From assembly GCA_034408745.1 (NCBI GenBank), contig JAWXCM010000035.1, forward strand, positions 1-19,560: DNA of 19,560 nt. The letters are read 5' to 3'. This DNA comes from JAWXCM01 sp034408745. GTDB taxonomy: Bacteria > Acidobacteriota > Terriglobia > Bryobacterales > Bryobacteraceae. This document shows, in pieces, positions 6,714 through 14,377 of the stretch. The notes under the pieces are model-generated. The model did no database searches, was not told the origin of the DNA, and saw nothing but the letters and a program-made list of their open reading frames with translations. Position 1 is the first letter of the stretch. Each line of letters begins with the position of its first letter. The translations under genes were made by a program, and so were the position numbers.

Positions 6714-8921
6714 CTACTTGGCGCCATTGATCAGAGCTATCCAGTTGCTCAGAAGCGGCAGCGTAACAGGTGCCGGAGACTTTGTGCTCACCAGCGCGTA
6801 GAAGGACTGGCCGTCTGGCGAGACGCTGTAGGGGCTCAGAAACGTGACCGCCGAAAAGTGGCGCGCATCGAAAAGCGGCGCCGGCACCCCCAGCGATATC
6901 CCGCCCGCGGCGCGCCGAACCGGAACGTTCATCAGCGGGCCCGACGGAGACAGATAGTACAAAGTGCTCCCGTCCCGACTCCACCTTGGGTGCGAGCCGC
7001 CCGATTCCGACACCTTCCACCTTCGGGTCTCGCCGTTGTCTGGCATCGACTCCACATACACCTCGGCACGGCCCGTTTCGTCCGAGATGTAGGCCAGCCA
7101 CTGACCGTCCGGTGAGAAGAACGCGTGACGCTCGTTGTACCGGCTGCGACGGAAAGGAACCGGCTCACCCGTTACCTTGCCCGACGCCCAGTCGTACGGC
7201 AACAGCAGGATGTCCGTCAGCGTCTCGGGATTGTCCTCGAACACGGCAAGCCAGCGTCCGTCCGGCGACATGTCCGTCAGAAATACCGAATGCCCCGACT
7301 TCCACACCGGAGACGGAGGCTCCTTCCCCGTCACCGGCCGCGAGAAGATCGACAGAAGACTCTCCCGTGGCGATCCGAAAACCACACGGTTGCTGTCTCG
7401 CGTCCACACCGGGTAGCTGCCGCCTTCAAACGTAAAACGCACGAACGAAGGGTTTTCCACATCGCTGGTCCACAAATCTGACCCGCTCCCATTGGGAACG
7501 GCCATACCCGCGGCGATCCTCCTGCCATTCGGCGACAGGCTGATCGCCTCGTACACTCCCGGCGGCGCGAGTTTGCGCATCACCCGCCCGCTCCGGTCGA
7601 GTTGCACGGGCTCGGTTTGCTCACCCTCGGCCACCTGGTACGCCAGCAGCCGGTCGCCGGCAATAGAGAACGCGGATCCGCGTGCGACCGTATAACGGAC
7701 CCCATCCACCACCGGGATTTCGGGGCCTTCCAGCCGCCCGGCGCTGACGTTGAGGCGCCTGACACGGATTGCGCCTTCGTTGACATACAGAAGATACGAG
7801 ACCCCGGCCGATTCTGCCACATGCGCCTGGGTACTGGTGGGAAGCAGCCGCATCGGCGAGCCGCCCCGGAGTGAGCCAAGATACAACCCATCCTTGCCCG
7901 GAAGCGTCGAGCGTGCCGAGTACGTGAAATGTTCCCCGTCAGCGAGCAGCTCCGGCCACCGGTGATCCAGTTCGCCGGACTTCACGTCGACGGTGGTAAC
8001 GGGCCGCGGCTTCCCGCCTGCGGCCGACACCTTGAAAATGCCCGCGCCGCTGGTACGAGGGGAGAAGATGATGGTCCCGTCAGATCCCCAGGCGCCACCG
8101 CGCCCCAGCGGTGACTCGCACAGATTGCGGACGCTGCCGTCCATCAGCCGGTGGATCTTCAGGTAGCCTTCGGCGAAGAAGCCGATTTGCGTCTCATCGG
8201 GCGACCAAAACGGCTGATATCCGTTCTGCGTCCCGCCCAGAGGGACGGCGGTCCCCGACCGCAGACTCCGAAACCAGATTCGCCGTTCGCCGCTCCGCTC
8301 CAGCAGCGGAAATATTACCGAATTCCCGCTCGGCGAAAGGACCGCAAATCCCCGGTTCAGGTCGAGCGTTCCCTCGGCAAACAGAGGGAGCGCCAGCTGC
8401 GCAAGCTGCGGACTCACCGCCGCCGCAGTAGCCTTCCACCGCCCGATCACGAACCCTGCCACCAACAGCGCAGCCGCCAGCAGCGCAGCCGCCAGCAGCC
8501 CGACCACCCACCACCGTTTCGCCGGCCTCGAAACCGGTACCGCCGCGACTTCCGGGAGAGGAGGAGGAACTTCCACGTGCTCACGCCGGTGGATGGTCGG
8601 AACATACGACCCCCTGGAGAACTCGATAATGAGTTCCCTGTCCCGGCCTTCCTGTTCGTAGTAAGCGGTGAGGACCGTCCTGAGCCGGTGCGCCTGAGTC
8701 CGGACGATGGTATCGGTACGAGGGTCGAACGAAGGTCCGCGTTCGAAGACGTCAGAGCCGATCAAATACTCCTTCAATTCCTCAGCACGTCCGGTGAGAA
8801 CGTAGTTGACGGTAAACCGAAGAAACGAAGCAAGCCGCCTGGACCGCGCAAACACGGGACTCGCAAGTATGAGCGCGACCTCTTTCTCTACATCGTCCTG
8901 CGTAAACGAAGCATTCACCAT
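6714..8921 (-). CDS. Membrane-anchored winged-helix-like/PD40 beta-propeller protein
   Basis: The 735-residue product has three parts. Residues about 1-112 form the helical/winged-helix-like domain often seen in Acidobacteriota signalling proteins (RRLASFLRFTVNYVLTGRAEELKEYLIG, FDPRTDTIVRTQAHRLRTVL, IEFSRGSYVPTI). A single membrane helix follows at about 136-160. The rest is a TolB/PD40-type propeller with repeats such as FWSPDETQIGFFA, SLSPNGRRIAAG, SPDGQWLAYISDETGR, RWSRDGSTLYYLS and SVSPDGQSFYAL. The topology suggests a cytoplasmic N-terminal domain that may bind DNA or protein and an extracytoplasmic propeller that senses a ligand. It is the first gene of the minus block and lies 97 bp ahead of the TonB receptor. 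The ATG at 8921-8919 has no clear SD site; the next codon, GTG, is an alternative. A regulatory role is inferred. Confidence 0.72.
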   Translation of the reverse strand: MVNASFTQDDVEKEVALILASPVFARSRRLASFLRFTVNYVLTGRAEELKEYLIGSDVFERGPSFDPRTDTIVRTQAHRLRTVLTAYYEQEGRDRELIIEFSRGSYVPTIHRREHVEVPPPLPEVAAVPVSRPAKRWWVVGLLAAALLAAALLVAGFVIGRWKATAAAVSPQLAQLALPLFAEGTLDLNRGFAVLSPSGNSVIFPLLERSGERRIWFRSLRSGTAVPLGGTQNGYQPFWSPDETQIGFFAEGYLKIHRLMDGSVRNLCESPLGRGGAWGSDGTIIFSPRTSGAGIFKVSAAGGKPRPVTTVDVKSGELDHRWPELLADGEHFTYSARSTLPGKDGLYLGSLRGGSPMRLLPTSTQAHVAESAGVSYLLYVNEGAIRVRRLNVSAGRLEGPEIPVVDGVRYTVARGSAFSIAGDRLLAYQVAEGEQTEPVQLDRSGRVMRKLAPPGVYEAISLSPNGRRIAAGMAVPNGSGSDLWTSDVENPSFVRFTFEGGSYPVWTRDSNRVVFGSPRESLLSIFSRPVTGKEPPSPVWKSGHSVFLTDMSPDGRWLAVFEDNPETLTDILLLPYDWASGKVTGEPVPFRRSRYNERHAFFSPDGQWLAYISDETGRAEVYVESMPDNGETRRWKVSESGGSHPRWSRDGSTLYYLSPSGPLMNVPVRRAAGGISLGVPAPLFDARHFSAVTFLSPYSVSPDGQSFYALVSTKSPAPVTLPLLSNWIALINGAK
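8466..8495. repeat. Tandem 15-bp duplication inside the membrane-helix codons
   Basis: The 15-base unit CAGCGCAGCCGCCAG occurs twice in a row (8466-8480, 8481-8495) and begins a third time. On the minus strand it encodes the LLAAA repeats of the transmembrane helix. It is probably a recent slippage expansion that lengthens the helix by five residues without shifting the frame. Confidence 0.7.
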
Positions 8922-9036
8922 GGTGCAGCGGGGCCGATCTGAAGCCTATCACGTGCGCCAGTAGTGCGGTCAGGCGGCCCTGCAACAGAGCCGCCTGTAC
9001 CCTGAGGATGCCCCCGGCACGTTCAAGAGCCTCTTT
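8922..9036. other. Left part of divergent intergenic region with a strong hairpin
   Basis: No intact gene. Arms CAGGCGGC (8971-8978) and GCCGCCTG (8990-8997) form an 8-bp stem, extended by GGT/ACC with one bulged T (8968-9001). There is no T-run on either side. It may be a leader structure of the minus-strand regulator transcript, or decay debris of the HNH-repeat gene, whose frame continues through here after its stop. Confidence 0.5.
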
Positions 9037-9210
9037 TCATCCGCCGAAACGCCGCTGCATTGTGGTGGTTGCGACCTTCGGGGAATGAAGCTTGTATGCA
9101 GTCTTTGTGAGGGGTTTACCAACTGGCAGCAAAGGGGCTATCCTACGCAGTTCGTCCAGTAATGCTTCGTCGGTGTATTCCGTCAGGAAAGCAAGCTCAT
9201 ACCGTGGCAT
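9037..9210 (-). pseudogene. Homing-endonuclease-associated (HNH) repeat protein, decayed
   Basis: ATG 9210-9208 opens a 57-codon frame. Its product has the HNH-repeat signature: EALLDELRRIAPLL, then PLTKTAYKLHSPKVATTTMQRRFGG. In this family the next residues are usually W-x-x-AL-x-x-AG; here a TGA (9039-9037) stands where the Trp codon belongs, and the frame reads on as KEALERAGG. A single TGG-to-TGA change is the simplest reading. The repeat is a small DNA-binding helical module found next to HNH nucleases and in stand-alone proteins. No HNH nuclease is seen nearby, and the SD site is poor. Either this is a pseudogene or a 57-residue truncated protein is still made. Confidence 0.5.
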
Positions 9211-9432
9211 CGTCCCTGTTCATTATTAGACGTTTTGGCAGCGTTTACAAACCCTTCAGGATGTGGCGAGATAATCTGACGGGGCAGAAGATGAATTGCG
9301 TGTGTCAACTATATCAGTGTCCAAGTAGGCCGGCCACACAGGGCGTCCGCAAAACGTATACAATCATCTCCACTCGGTAAGTCACAGAATCACTGACACC
9401 CGATGTTGTGTCGACGACAGGAGGTGAGGCGC
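9211..9432. other. Leader and promoter region of the cytochrome/PQQ dehydrogenase operon
   Basis: No gene is recognised; a plus-strand frame at 9162-9380 has no known motif and overlaps the HNH-repeat remnant. A -10-like TATACAAT lies at 9357-9364 without a convincing -35. An imperfect hairpin with arms around GTCA and TGAC falls between it and the SD site. The very strong SD AGGAGGTG (9419-9426) decides the start of the cytochrome at 9433. Confidence 0.4.
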
Positions 9433-10209
9433 ATGACCTTAGCGGCGGTTTCGTTGCTTCTGCTGCAGGCTAATCTGGCTGACCTGCCCTCAGCCACGAG
9501 GAATCCGTTCACCAGTCCCGCGGACCTCGAACTGGGCAGAAAGATGTATGCGGGCCGGTGCGCGGGATGTCATGGCCCGGCCGGTGACGGAGGCAAAGGC
9601 GCAAATCTCGCGCTTCCCACCCTCAGCCGTGCGGAGACCGATACATCGCTCTACCGCGTGATCCGCTACGGCATTCCGGAAACCGAGATGCCGGGTCACA
9701 ACATGACACAACGGGAGATCTGGCAACTCGCGGCGTTTGTTCGGACTCTCGGCGGGCGAACCGGAGCCGACACCATCACCGGCGATCCAGCGCGTGGAGC
9801 GGCACTGTTTTCAGGCAAAGGCGCATGTCAGAGCTGCCATCTTTTGAACGGCAAAGGTGGTCACCTGGGGCCGTCACTGACGGATCTCGGCCGCCGCAGA
9901 AGCCCGGCGTATATCCGGTCCAAGGTCGTCGATCCCGCGGCGGAGCCACTTGCGGGCGATTTCAGCACCGTGCGGCTTAAGACCAAAACTGGCGAATCGG
10001 TCAGCGGTGTTCTCATCAACCAGGACACGTACTCCATTCAGGTTCGCGACAACGGCACGCGCCTGCATTCTTTCTGGAAGCAGGACCTGACCCAGCTCGA
10101 TGTCGAACGTAAGACGCCGATGCCTGCATACGGCAACAAACTCACCGCGCAGGAACTGAATGACCTCGTGGCCTTACTGGCGCGAACTCCCGGAGAAGGG
10201 CAGCAATGA
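9433..10209 (+). CDS. Periplasmic diheme cytochrome c
   Basis: The start is ATG 9433, six bases after AGGAGGTG; the upstream ATG at 9403 lacks such a site. The 258-residue product begins with a short hydrophobic secretion segment. It has two heme-binding CxxCH motifs, CAGCH (43-47) and CQSCH (132-136). Likely axial methionines are M86 in the ETEMPG segment for heme 1 and the PMPAYG segment near 237 for heme 2. The second half (GPSLTDLGRRRSPAYIRSKV...VLINQDTYSIQVRD...) resembles the heme-binding domain found at the C-terminus of large Planctomycetes/Verrucomicrobia dehydrogenases. Its stop overlaps the start of the PQQ dehydrogenase (ATGA), so it is very probably the electron acceptor for that enzyme, passing electrons on to a terminal oxidase. 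Confidence 0.88.
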   Translation: MTLAAVSLLLLQANLADLPSATRNPFTSPADLELGRKMYAGRCAGCHGPAGDGGKGANLALPTLSRAETDTSLYRVIRYGIPETEMPGHNMTQREIWQLAAFVRTLGGRTGADTITGDPARGAALFSGKGACQSCHLLNGKGGHLGPSLTDLGRRRSPAYIRSKVVDPAAEPLAGDFSTVRLKTKTGESVSGVLINQDTYSIQVRDNGTRLHSFWKQDLTQLDVERKTPMPAYGNKLTAQELNDLVALLARTPGEGQQ

Positions 10210-11795
10210 AAATCGCCGTGATGTTACTTGTGAGCGCGGCCGCGTTTGTCGCCTCAGCACAGCAGCCTGTCACTTATGACCGCATTCTTAACGCGCACAA
10301 AGAGCCGGGTAACTGGCTCACTTACTCGGGCAATTACGCCGGACATCGGTTTTCGCCGCTGACCGCCATCAATGACCGCAACGTCGCGTCCCTTAAGCCG
10401 CTCTGGTCGTATCAGGTGAACTCACTGCAGAAGTTCGAAGCGACGCCCGTGGTGGTCGACGGAATCATGTACATCACCGAGCCGCCCAGCCACGTCACCG
10501 CACTCGACACGCGCACCGGCCGGCCTCTCTGGAAGTACCGCAGGCCCATGCCCGACGACGTGCGCGTGTGCTGTGGTCAGGTCAACCGCGGCGTGGCGAT
10601 ACTCGACAACGTAGTGTATGTCGGAACCATCGACTCGCATCTCGTCGCGCTGCACGCCACCACCGGCGCCGTGCTCTGGGACGTCGTTGTCGCCGACTAC
10701 AAGACGGGCCACTCCATCACCGCGGCGCCGCTTGCTGTCAAAGACAAAATCGTCGTTGGAATAGCAGGGGGCGAGTATGGGGTTCGGGGCTTCCTGGATG
10801 CTTACGACGCAAAGACCGGAAAGCGCGCATGGAGATTCTGGACCATACCGGGTCCCGGCGAACCGGGTCACGATTCCTGGAAAGGGGACAGCTGGAAAAC
10901 AGGATCGGCCACTACCTGGGTTACCGGTGCCTTCGATCCGCAGACCAACCTCATCTACTGGGGTACGGGTAATCCCGGACCCGACTGGAACGGCGACGTG
11001 CGCGAGGGCGACAACCTGTACTCGGACTGCCTGATAGCAGTCGACGCGGACACGGGGAAACTCAAATGGTATTTCCAGTTCACCCCGCATGACGTGCATG
11101 ACTGGGATGCTACGGAAGTGCCCGTTCTTGTCGAAGCGGAAGTCCGCGGTACCAAGCGAAAGCTGGTGCTGTTCCCGAATCGAAACGCATTCTATTACGT
11201 GCTCGACAGGACCACAGGTGAGTTCATCGCGGGCAGGGCGTACGCGAAACAAACGTGGGCCACAGGGCTCGACGACAATGGTCGGCCCCAGCGTGCGCCC
11301 AACACGTTCCCCACGCTGCAGGGTACCGCCGTGTGGCCATCGGTAAGTGGTGCGAATAACTGGTACAGCCCTTCTTACAGCCCCTCCACCGGCCTGCTTT
11401 ACGTCGCAACACGCGAATCAGGCGCGGTGTTCTACATCGGAGACGCGGAATACAAGGAGGGCGAACAGTTCAATGGAGGCGGATTCCGCAGTGTCCCCAA
11501 TGAAGAACAGTGGGGCGCCATTCGTGCCTTCGAGCCCGCCACGGGCCGCGTGAAATGGGAGCACAAATTGTTCTCGCCGCCGTGGTCGGGCGTTCTCTCT
11601 ACTGCGGGTAATTTATTGTTTGGCACAACCAATGAAGGGCAGGTGTTCGCGCTCCATGCAGCGACAGGCAAAGCTCTCTGGCGTTACCAGACCGGAGGTA
11701 TGGGACGCTCAAACCCCATCAGTTACGGCGTCCAGGGTAAGCAGTATGTCGCGGTGACTATGGGAAATTCTCTTCATTGTTTCGGACTGGAGTAG
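10206..11795 (+). CDS. PQQ-dependent alcohol dehydrogenase, DxD (lanthanide-type) active site
   Basis: The 529-residue quinoprotein has a signal peptide (cut near ASA-QQ, residue 19) and the eight-bladed propeller of methanol/ethanol-type dehydrogenases. Visible hallmarks are the vicinal disulfide C122-C123 (RVCCGQVNRG), the metal ligand E190 in GGEYGVRG, N256 in YWGTGNPGPDWNGD, and the catalytic aspartate region PHDVHDWD with D299 and D301. In the family, the first Asp is the catalytic base; a second Asp two residues on marks lanthanide-dependent enzymes such as XoxF, whereas calcium enzymes usually have Ala or Ser/Thr there. It oxidises an alcohol or aldehyde in the periplasm; the substrate cannot be read from sequence. 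Translation is coupled to the cytochrome gene by a 4-base overlap, with GGAGAAGGG just upstream. No PQQ-synthesis gene is in the window. Confidence 0.92.
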   Translation: MKIAVMLLVSAAAFVASAQQPVTYDRILNAHKEPGNWLTYSGNYAGHRFSPLTAINDRNVASLKPLWSYQVNSLQKFEATPVVVDGIMYITEPPSHVTALDTRTGRPLWKYRRPMPDDVRVCCGQVNRGVAILDNVVYVGTIDSHLVALHATTGAVLWDVVVADYKTGHSITAAPLAVKDKIVVGIAGGEYGVRGFLDAYDAKTGKRAWRFWTIPGPGEPGHDSWKGDSWKTGSATTWVTGAFDPQTNLIYWGTGNPGPDWNGDVREGDNLYSDCLIAVDADTGKLKWYFQFTPHDVHDWDATEVPVLVEAEVRGTKRKLVLFPNRNAFYYVLDRTTGEFIAGRAYAKQTWATGLDDNGRPQRAPNTFPTLQGTAVWPSVSGANNWYSPSYSPSTGLLYVATRESGAVFYIGDAEYKEGEQFNGGGFRSVPNEEQWGAIRAFEPATGRVKWEHKLFSPPWSGVLSTAGNLLFGTTNEGQVFALHAATGKALWRYQTGGMGRSNPISYGVQGKQYVAVTMGNSLHCFGLE

Positions 11796-11830
11796 TTGAC
11801 TTCCCTGCGTATTTGAGATCAGACTGAAGC

Positions 11831-12391
11831 GTGGTTGTAATAGATCTGGACGACGTGCGGCGTCTCGGCAACGAGAAAGCGGATGAAAACATCGCATTCC
11901 GCCGCCATCTGGCGGCTCACCATGTTCGTGAAGCGGCATTTCAGATACTTGCCACCGAAATTCAGCGGGAAGTCGATTGCACCGCGTGCGCAAATTGTTG
12001 CCGTCACTCCATCGTTTCCGTGAATGCGGCGGAACTAGAGACGATTGCGGCGCACCTCTCGGTCTCACCAGAAACCGCGCGCGCCGTATACATGGAGCCC
12101 GATCCGGAAGCCCCAGTGCTGCGCCGCCTGCGGAGCACGCTCGATGGTTGTATCTTTCTCGATACCGAGAATTTCTGCATAATCTACGAGGCTCGTCCCA
12201 ACACCTGCCGTGACTTTCCGCACATCAACGTGGGCCACCACTCACTGGGTGCCCGCCCGGCGTCACAGGCGCGCTGGGCTGCGCTGTGCCCGATAATCTA
12301 CAATGCGCTCGAAACCTACAAGCGCATTACCGGATTCCATAAGCGCTCCAGTCAAACTCGCCAGCTTACTTCCGGAATAACAGGGGAGTGA
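11831..12391 (+). CDS. YkgJ-family cysteine-cluster protein
   Basis: The 186-residue product starts at GTG 11831; an in-frame TGA just upstream rules out a longer start, and the SD site is weak. It shows the YkgJ-type cluster: C50-x2-C53-x2-C56-C57 (DCTACANCCRH), then C107 (GCIFLD), C116 (FCIIYEARP), C126 (NTCRDFP) and C153. The family is thought to bind zinc or an Fe-S cluster; its function is not settled. It follows the PQQ dehydrogenase by 35 bp on the same strand and may share its transcript. Its 3' end overlaps the convergent esterase gene by 26 bp. Confidence 0.85.
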   Translation: MVVIDLDDVRRLGNEKADENIAFRRHLAAHHVREAAFQILATEIQREVDCTACANCCRHSIVSVNAAELETIAAHLSVSPETARAVYMEPDPEAPVLRRLRSTLDGCIFLDTENFCIIYEARPNTCRDFPHINVGHHSLGARPASQARWAALCPIIYNALETYKRITGFHKRSSQTRQLTSGITGE

Positions 12392-13487
12392 ATTCCGCCA
12401 GGTACTGCCGCCAGTACGTGTATGTGTGATTCCCGGCAGTCGGGCGCCAGGTGTGTGGCACCCCCTTCGCTGTCAGTGCCGCGTCGAGTTTCTCCGATCG
12501 TGCGAACAGCGAATCCTCACGCCCGCAGGCGAACCAGATTGTCGCGGGCCGAGCTTTCGCATCCGCCAGCACGGCTGCAAATCGAGTCTCAAAATCCGCC
12601 GGTACCGCGGCGCTGAACGCTCCCACGGCGCTGAACAATTCCGGATGACTGAAGCCAGTGTGCAGTGACTGGCCTCCGCCCATCGACAGCCCGGCCACTG
12701 CGCGATTCGCCTTGCCCTGGGCCACACGGTACTCCGATTCCACGAAAGGAATCACATCTTTCGTCATGTAGTCGTCGTAGAGCGGAACGTTCTTAGCCTG
12801 CTGCTCCCGAGGCGAGCCGAACGGAACCGCATGTCCGAACGGCATCACCACGACCATCGGTTGAGCCGTGCGTGCCGCAATCAAATTGTCCAGAATGAAG
12901 TTCGCATTTCCCGCCAGTACCCATCCGCCGGCCGTGTCATTCGAGCCGTGGAATAAATACAAAACCGGAAATCGTTTGGTTTGCTGTTTGTCGTAGCCCG
13001 GCGGCGTGTAGATCCAGATCCAGCGCGGGTCGCCTCCCAGCACTCTGGAGTGCTGCCACCGAATCTCCACCGAGCCGTGCGGCACATCCTGCGGGATCCA
13101 CGGCTGCGCTTCCGGCCCGCGAACCTCCACCAGGCTGGCGGATGTCCGCGCACGCAGTTTCATCCGTGGATTCACCGGATCCGCGATGGTCATTCCGTCA
13201 ACTACAAAGTGATAGATGTAGACGCTCGGGGGAAGAGGGCCGACTGTAACACTCCATGTGCCGTCAGACCCCTTCGTCATCTTCTCGCCGGTGCCTGGCG
13301 TCATCCAGTCCCCAAAGAAGCTCACGTCGGTGGCCTTCGGGGCCGATATCCGGAACGTGACGCGGCGGTCGCTGTGGACCTCCGGTGAAGCCACGGCCGG
13401 TACCGCGGAAGGCGGCGCCTGAGCCCGTACAAACAGCGAGACGGCCGAGAGGCAGAGAAGAAGGATGCGCATACGAGCAAACATCAT
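12366..13487 (-). CDS. Secreted esterase, CE1/enterochelin-esterase type with N-terminal E-set domain
   Basis: The start is taken at ATG 13487-13485, or the adjacent ATG at 13484, because GGGAG lies 5-8 bases upstream; the longer frame to 13562 would overlap the previous gene. The 373-residue product has a signal peptide to about RAQA (24). Residues about 36-122 form an immunoglobulin-like/CBM48-type domain (VTFRISAPKATDVSFFGDW, VYIYHFVVDG). An alpha/beta-hydrolase domain of the esterase-D type follows (WIYTPPGYD, FPVLYLFHG). The triad is visible: S268 in GLSMGG, D325 in CGREDS, H354 in GNHTYTYW. Relatives include feruloyl and acetyl-xylan esterases and siderophore esterases; a plant-polysaccharide ester substrate is plausible but not proven. 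It lies 23 bp downstream of the GlcG-like gene. Confidence 0.88.
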   Translation of the reverse strand: MMFARMRILLLCLSAVSLFVRAQAPPSAVPAVASPEVHSDRRVTFRISAPKATDVSFFGDWMTPGTGEKMTKGSDGTWSVTVGPLPPSVYIYHFVVDGMTIADPVNPRMKLRARTSASLVEVRGPEAQPWIPQDVPHGSVEIRWQHSRVLGGDPRWIWIYTPPGYDKQQTKRFPVLYLFHGSNDTAGGWVLAGNANFILDNLIAARTAQPMVVVMPFGHAVPFGSPREQQAKNVPLYDDYMTKDVIPFVESEYRVAQGKANRAVAGLSMGGGQSLHTGFSHPELFSAVGAFSAAVPADFETRFAAVLADAKARPATIWFACGREDSLFARSEKLDAALTAKGVPHTWRPTAGNHTYTYWRQYLAEFTPLLFRK

Positions 13488-13510
13488 ATCCGCTCCCGGC
13501 CGGCAACGCT

Positions 13511-14305
13511 CTATCGTCTGGCGGGCAGACTCGTGGAAATCGACACCGCAGCCTGGGTGCACTTAGGATGACCCCAGCCACTCGCACTCGCTCCGGAGGT
13601 CGACCCGCTGCCAACGGACTGTCCGTTACCGAAGGTAACGTCATACACGATGTTGTCAGGCCGCGCCGAATCGCCACTTACTCCCGCGGTTACCCAGTCA
13701 AGATCCAGAGTGCGGCGCGTCCGCCACGCAATATTGTGATCCGCGCAGGAAGAGTCGCCACTTACTCCAATCGCCCCGACGATCCCGCGAGCCTGGCTAT
13801 ACAAAGCGAGCCCGCCGCCAAACACGTTGACTCCGCCGATGCGCTCGCCGATCATCGGATCGCTGGGCGTGCCATACTTGCCCGACTCGCCACGATAGGC
13901 GACCGCCGTGTTCACCGGATTGCTTTCCTGAAGCCCGAACAAAGAGCCGCCCGGCTGCACTGCGCTGTAAAGGTTGGCCGTCGACAGCGCCAGACCAGGC
14001 AGGCTGAATGAATTCGCCGTATTGGCTTTCTGTGCCGAAATCACGCGGCTTCCGGGCCACTGGTCGCCTCGGCCCGTGCCCGTGTAGGCTACCGCGCAGA
14101 CCGTGCCGTCGCGGTCGACAATGGTGGCCCACATATCCAGATTGAAGCCGCCGTTCGACTCGGCTCGCGCAGCCTTCAGCGCAGCTTTCAACTCATCATG
14201 AGACGGCAACCCGACACAGGGCCGCCCCGTCTGGTCCTGAGCCTGTACGCCACAACTTAGTCCAGTTGCAATCACTGCCAGTATGGAAAATCTACGAGTA
14301 TTCAT
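13511..14305 (-). CDS. Secreted GlcG/HbpS-like (DUF336) protein
   Basis: ATG 14305-14303 has GGGGAG five bases upstream. The 264-residue product has a signal peptide (cut near VQA-Q, residue 22). A GlcG/HbpS domain spans about 35-190: ELKAALKAARAESN, MWATIVDRDGTVCAVAYTG, ISAQKANTANSFS, and IGGVNVFGGGLALY...GIVGAIGVSGDSSCADHNIAW. A 60-residue Gly/Ser-rich tail follows with one Cys pair candidate (C187/C249). HbpS of Streptomyces binds heme and signals redox stress; other members have unknown roles. It is the first gene of a two-gene minus unit with the esterase. Confidence 0.82.
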   Translation of the reverse strand: MNTRRFSILAVIATGLSCGVQAQDQTGRPCVGLPSHDELKAALKAARAESNGGFNLDMWATIVDRDGTVCAVAYTGTGRGDQWPGSRVISAQKANTANSFSLPGLALSTANLYSAVQPGGSLFGLQESNPVNTAVAYRGESGKYGTPSDPMIGERIGGVNVFGGGLALYSQARGIVGAIGVSGDSSCADHNIAWRTRRTLDLDWVTAGVSGDSARPDNIVYDVTFGNGQSVGSGSTSGASASGWGHPKCTQAAVSISTSLPARR

Positions 14306-14323
14306 CAGTACTCCCCGGTGCTT

Positions 14324-14376
14324 ACAATAACACCGCGCGACCGCCGTCAGAACCTCCGCCTTCCTCGTTACTAACG
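14324..14376 (-). promoter_or_regulatory. Possible promoter and palindromic operator of the GlcG-like/esterase operon
   Basis: On the minus strand TTCTGA (14352-14347) and TATTGT (14329-14324) are 17 bp apart, a weak sigma-70-like pair whose transcript would begin just ahead of the SD site. The perfect palindrome CGTTACTAACG (14366-14376) lies 14 bp upstream of the -35 and could be an operator. The matches are weak, so this is suggestive only. Confidence 0.25.
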
Positions 14377-14377
14377 G

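Noticed and set aside
8971..8997. CAGGCGGC/GCCGCCTG hairpin as an intrinsic terminator
   Set aside because: There is no T-run on either side, so it is described only as a structure.
9162..9380. 72-codon plus-strand frame before the cytochrome gene
   Set aside because: No SD site and no motif; it overlaps the HNH-repeat remnant on the other strand, which explains the sequence better.
13385..14011. 208-codon plus-strand frame opposite the esterase and GlcG-like genes
   Set aside because: Composition and lack of motifs mark it as an antisense artefact.
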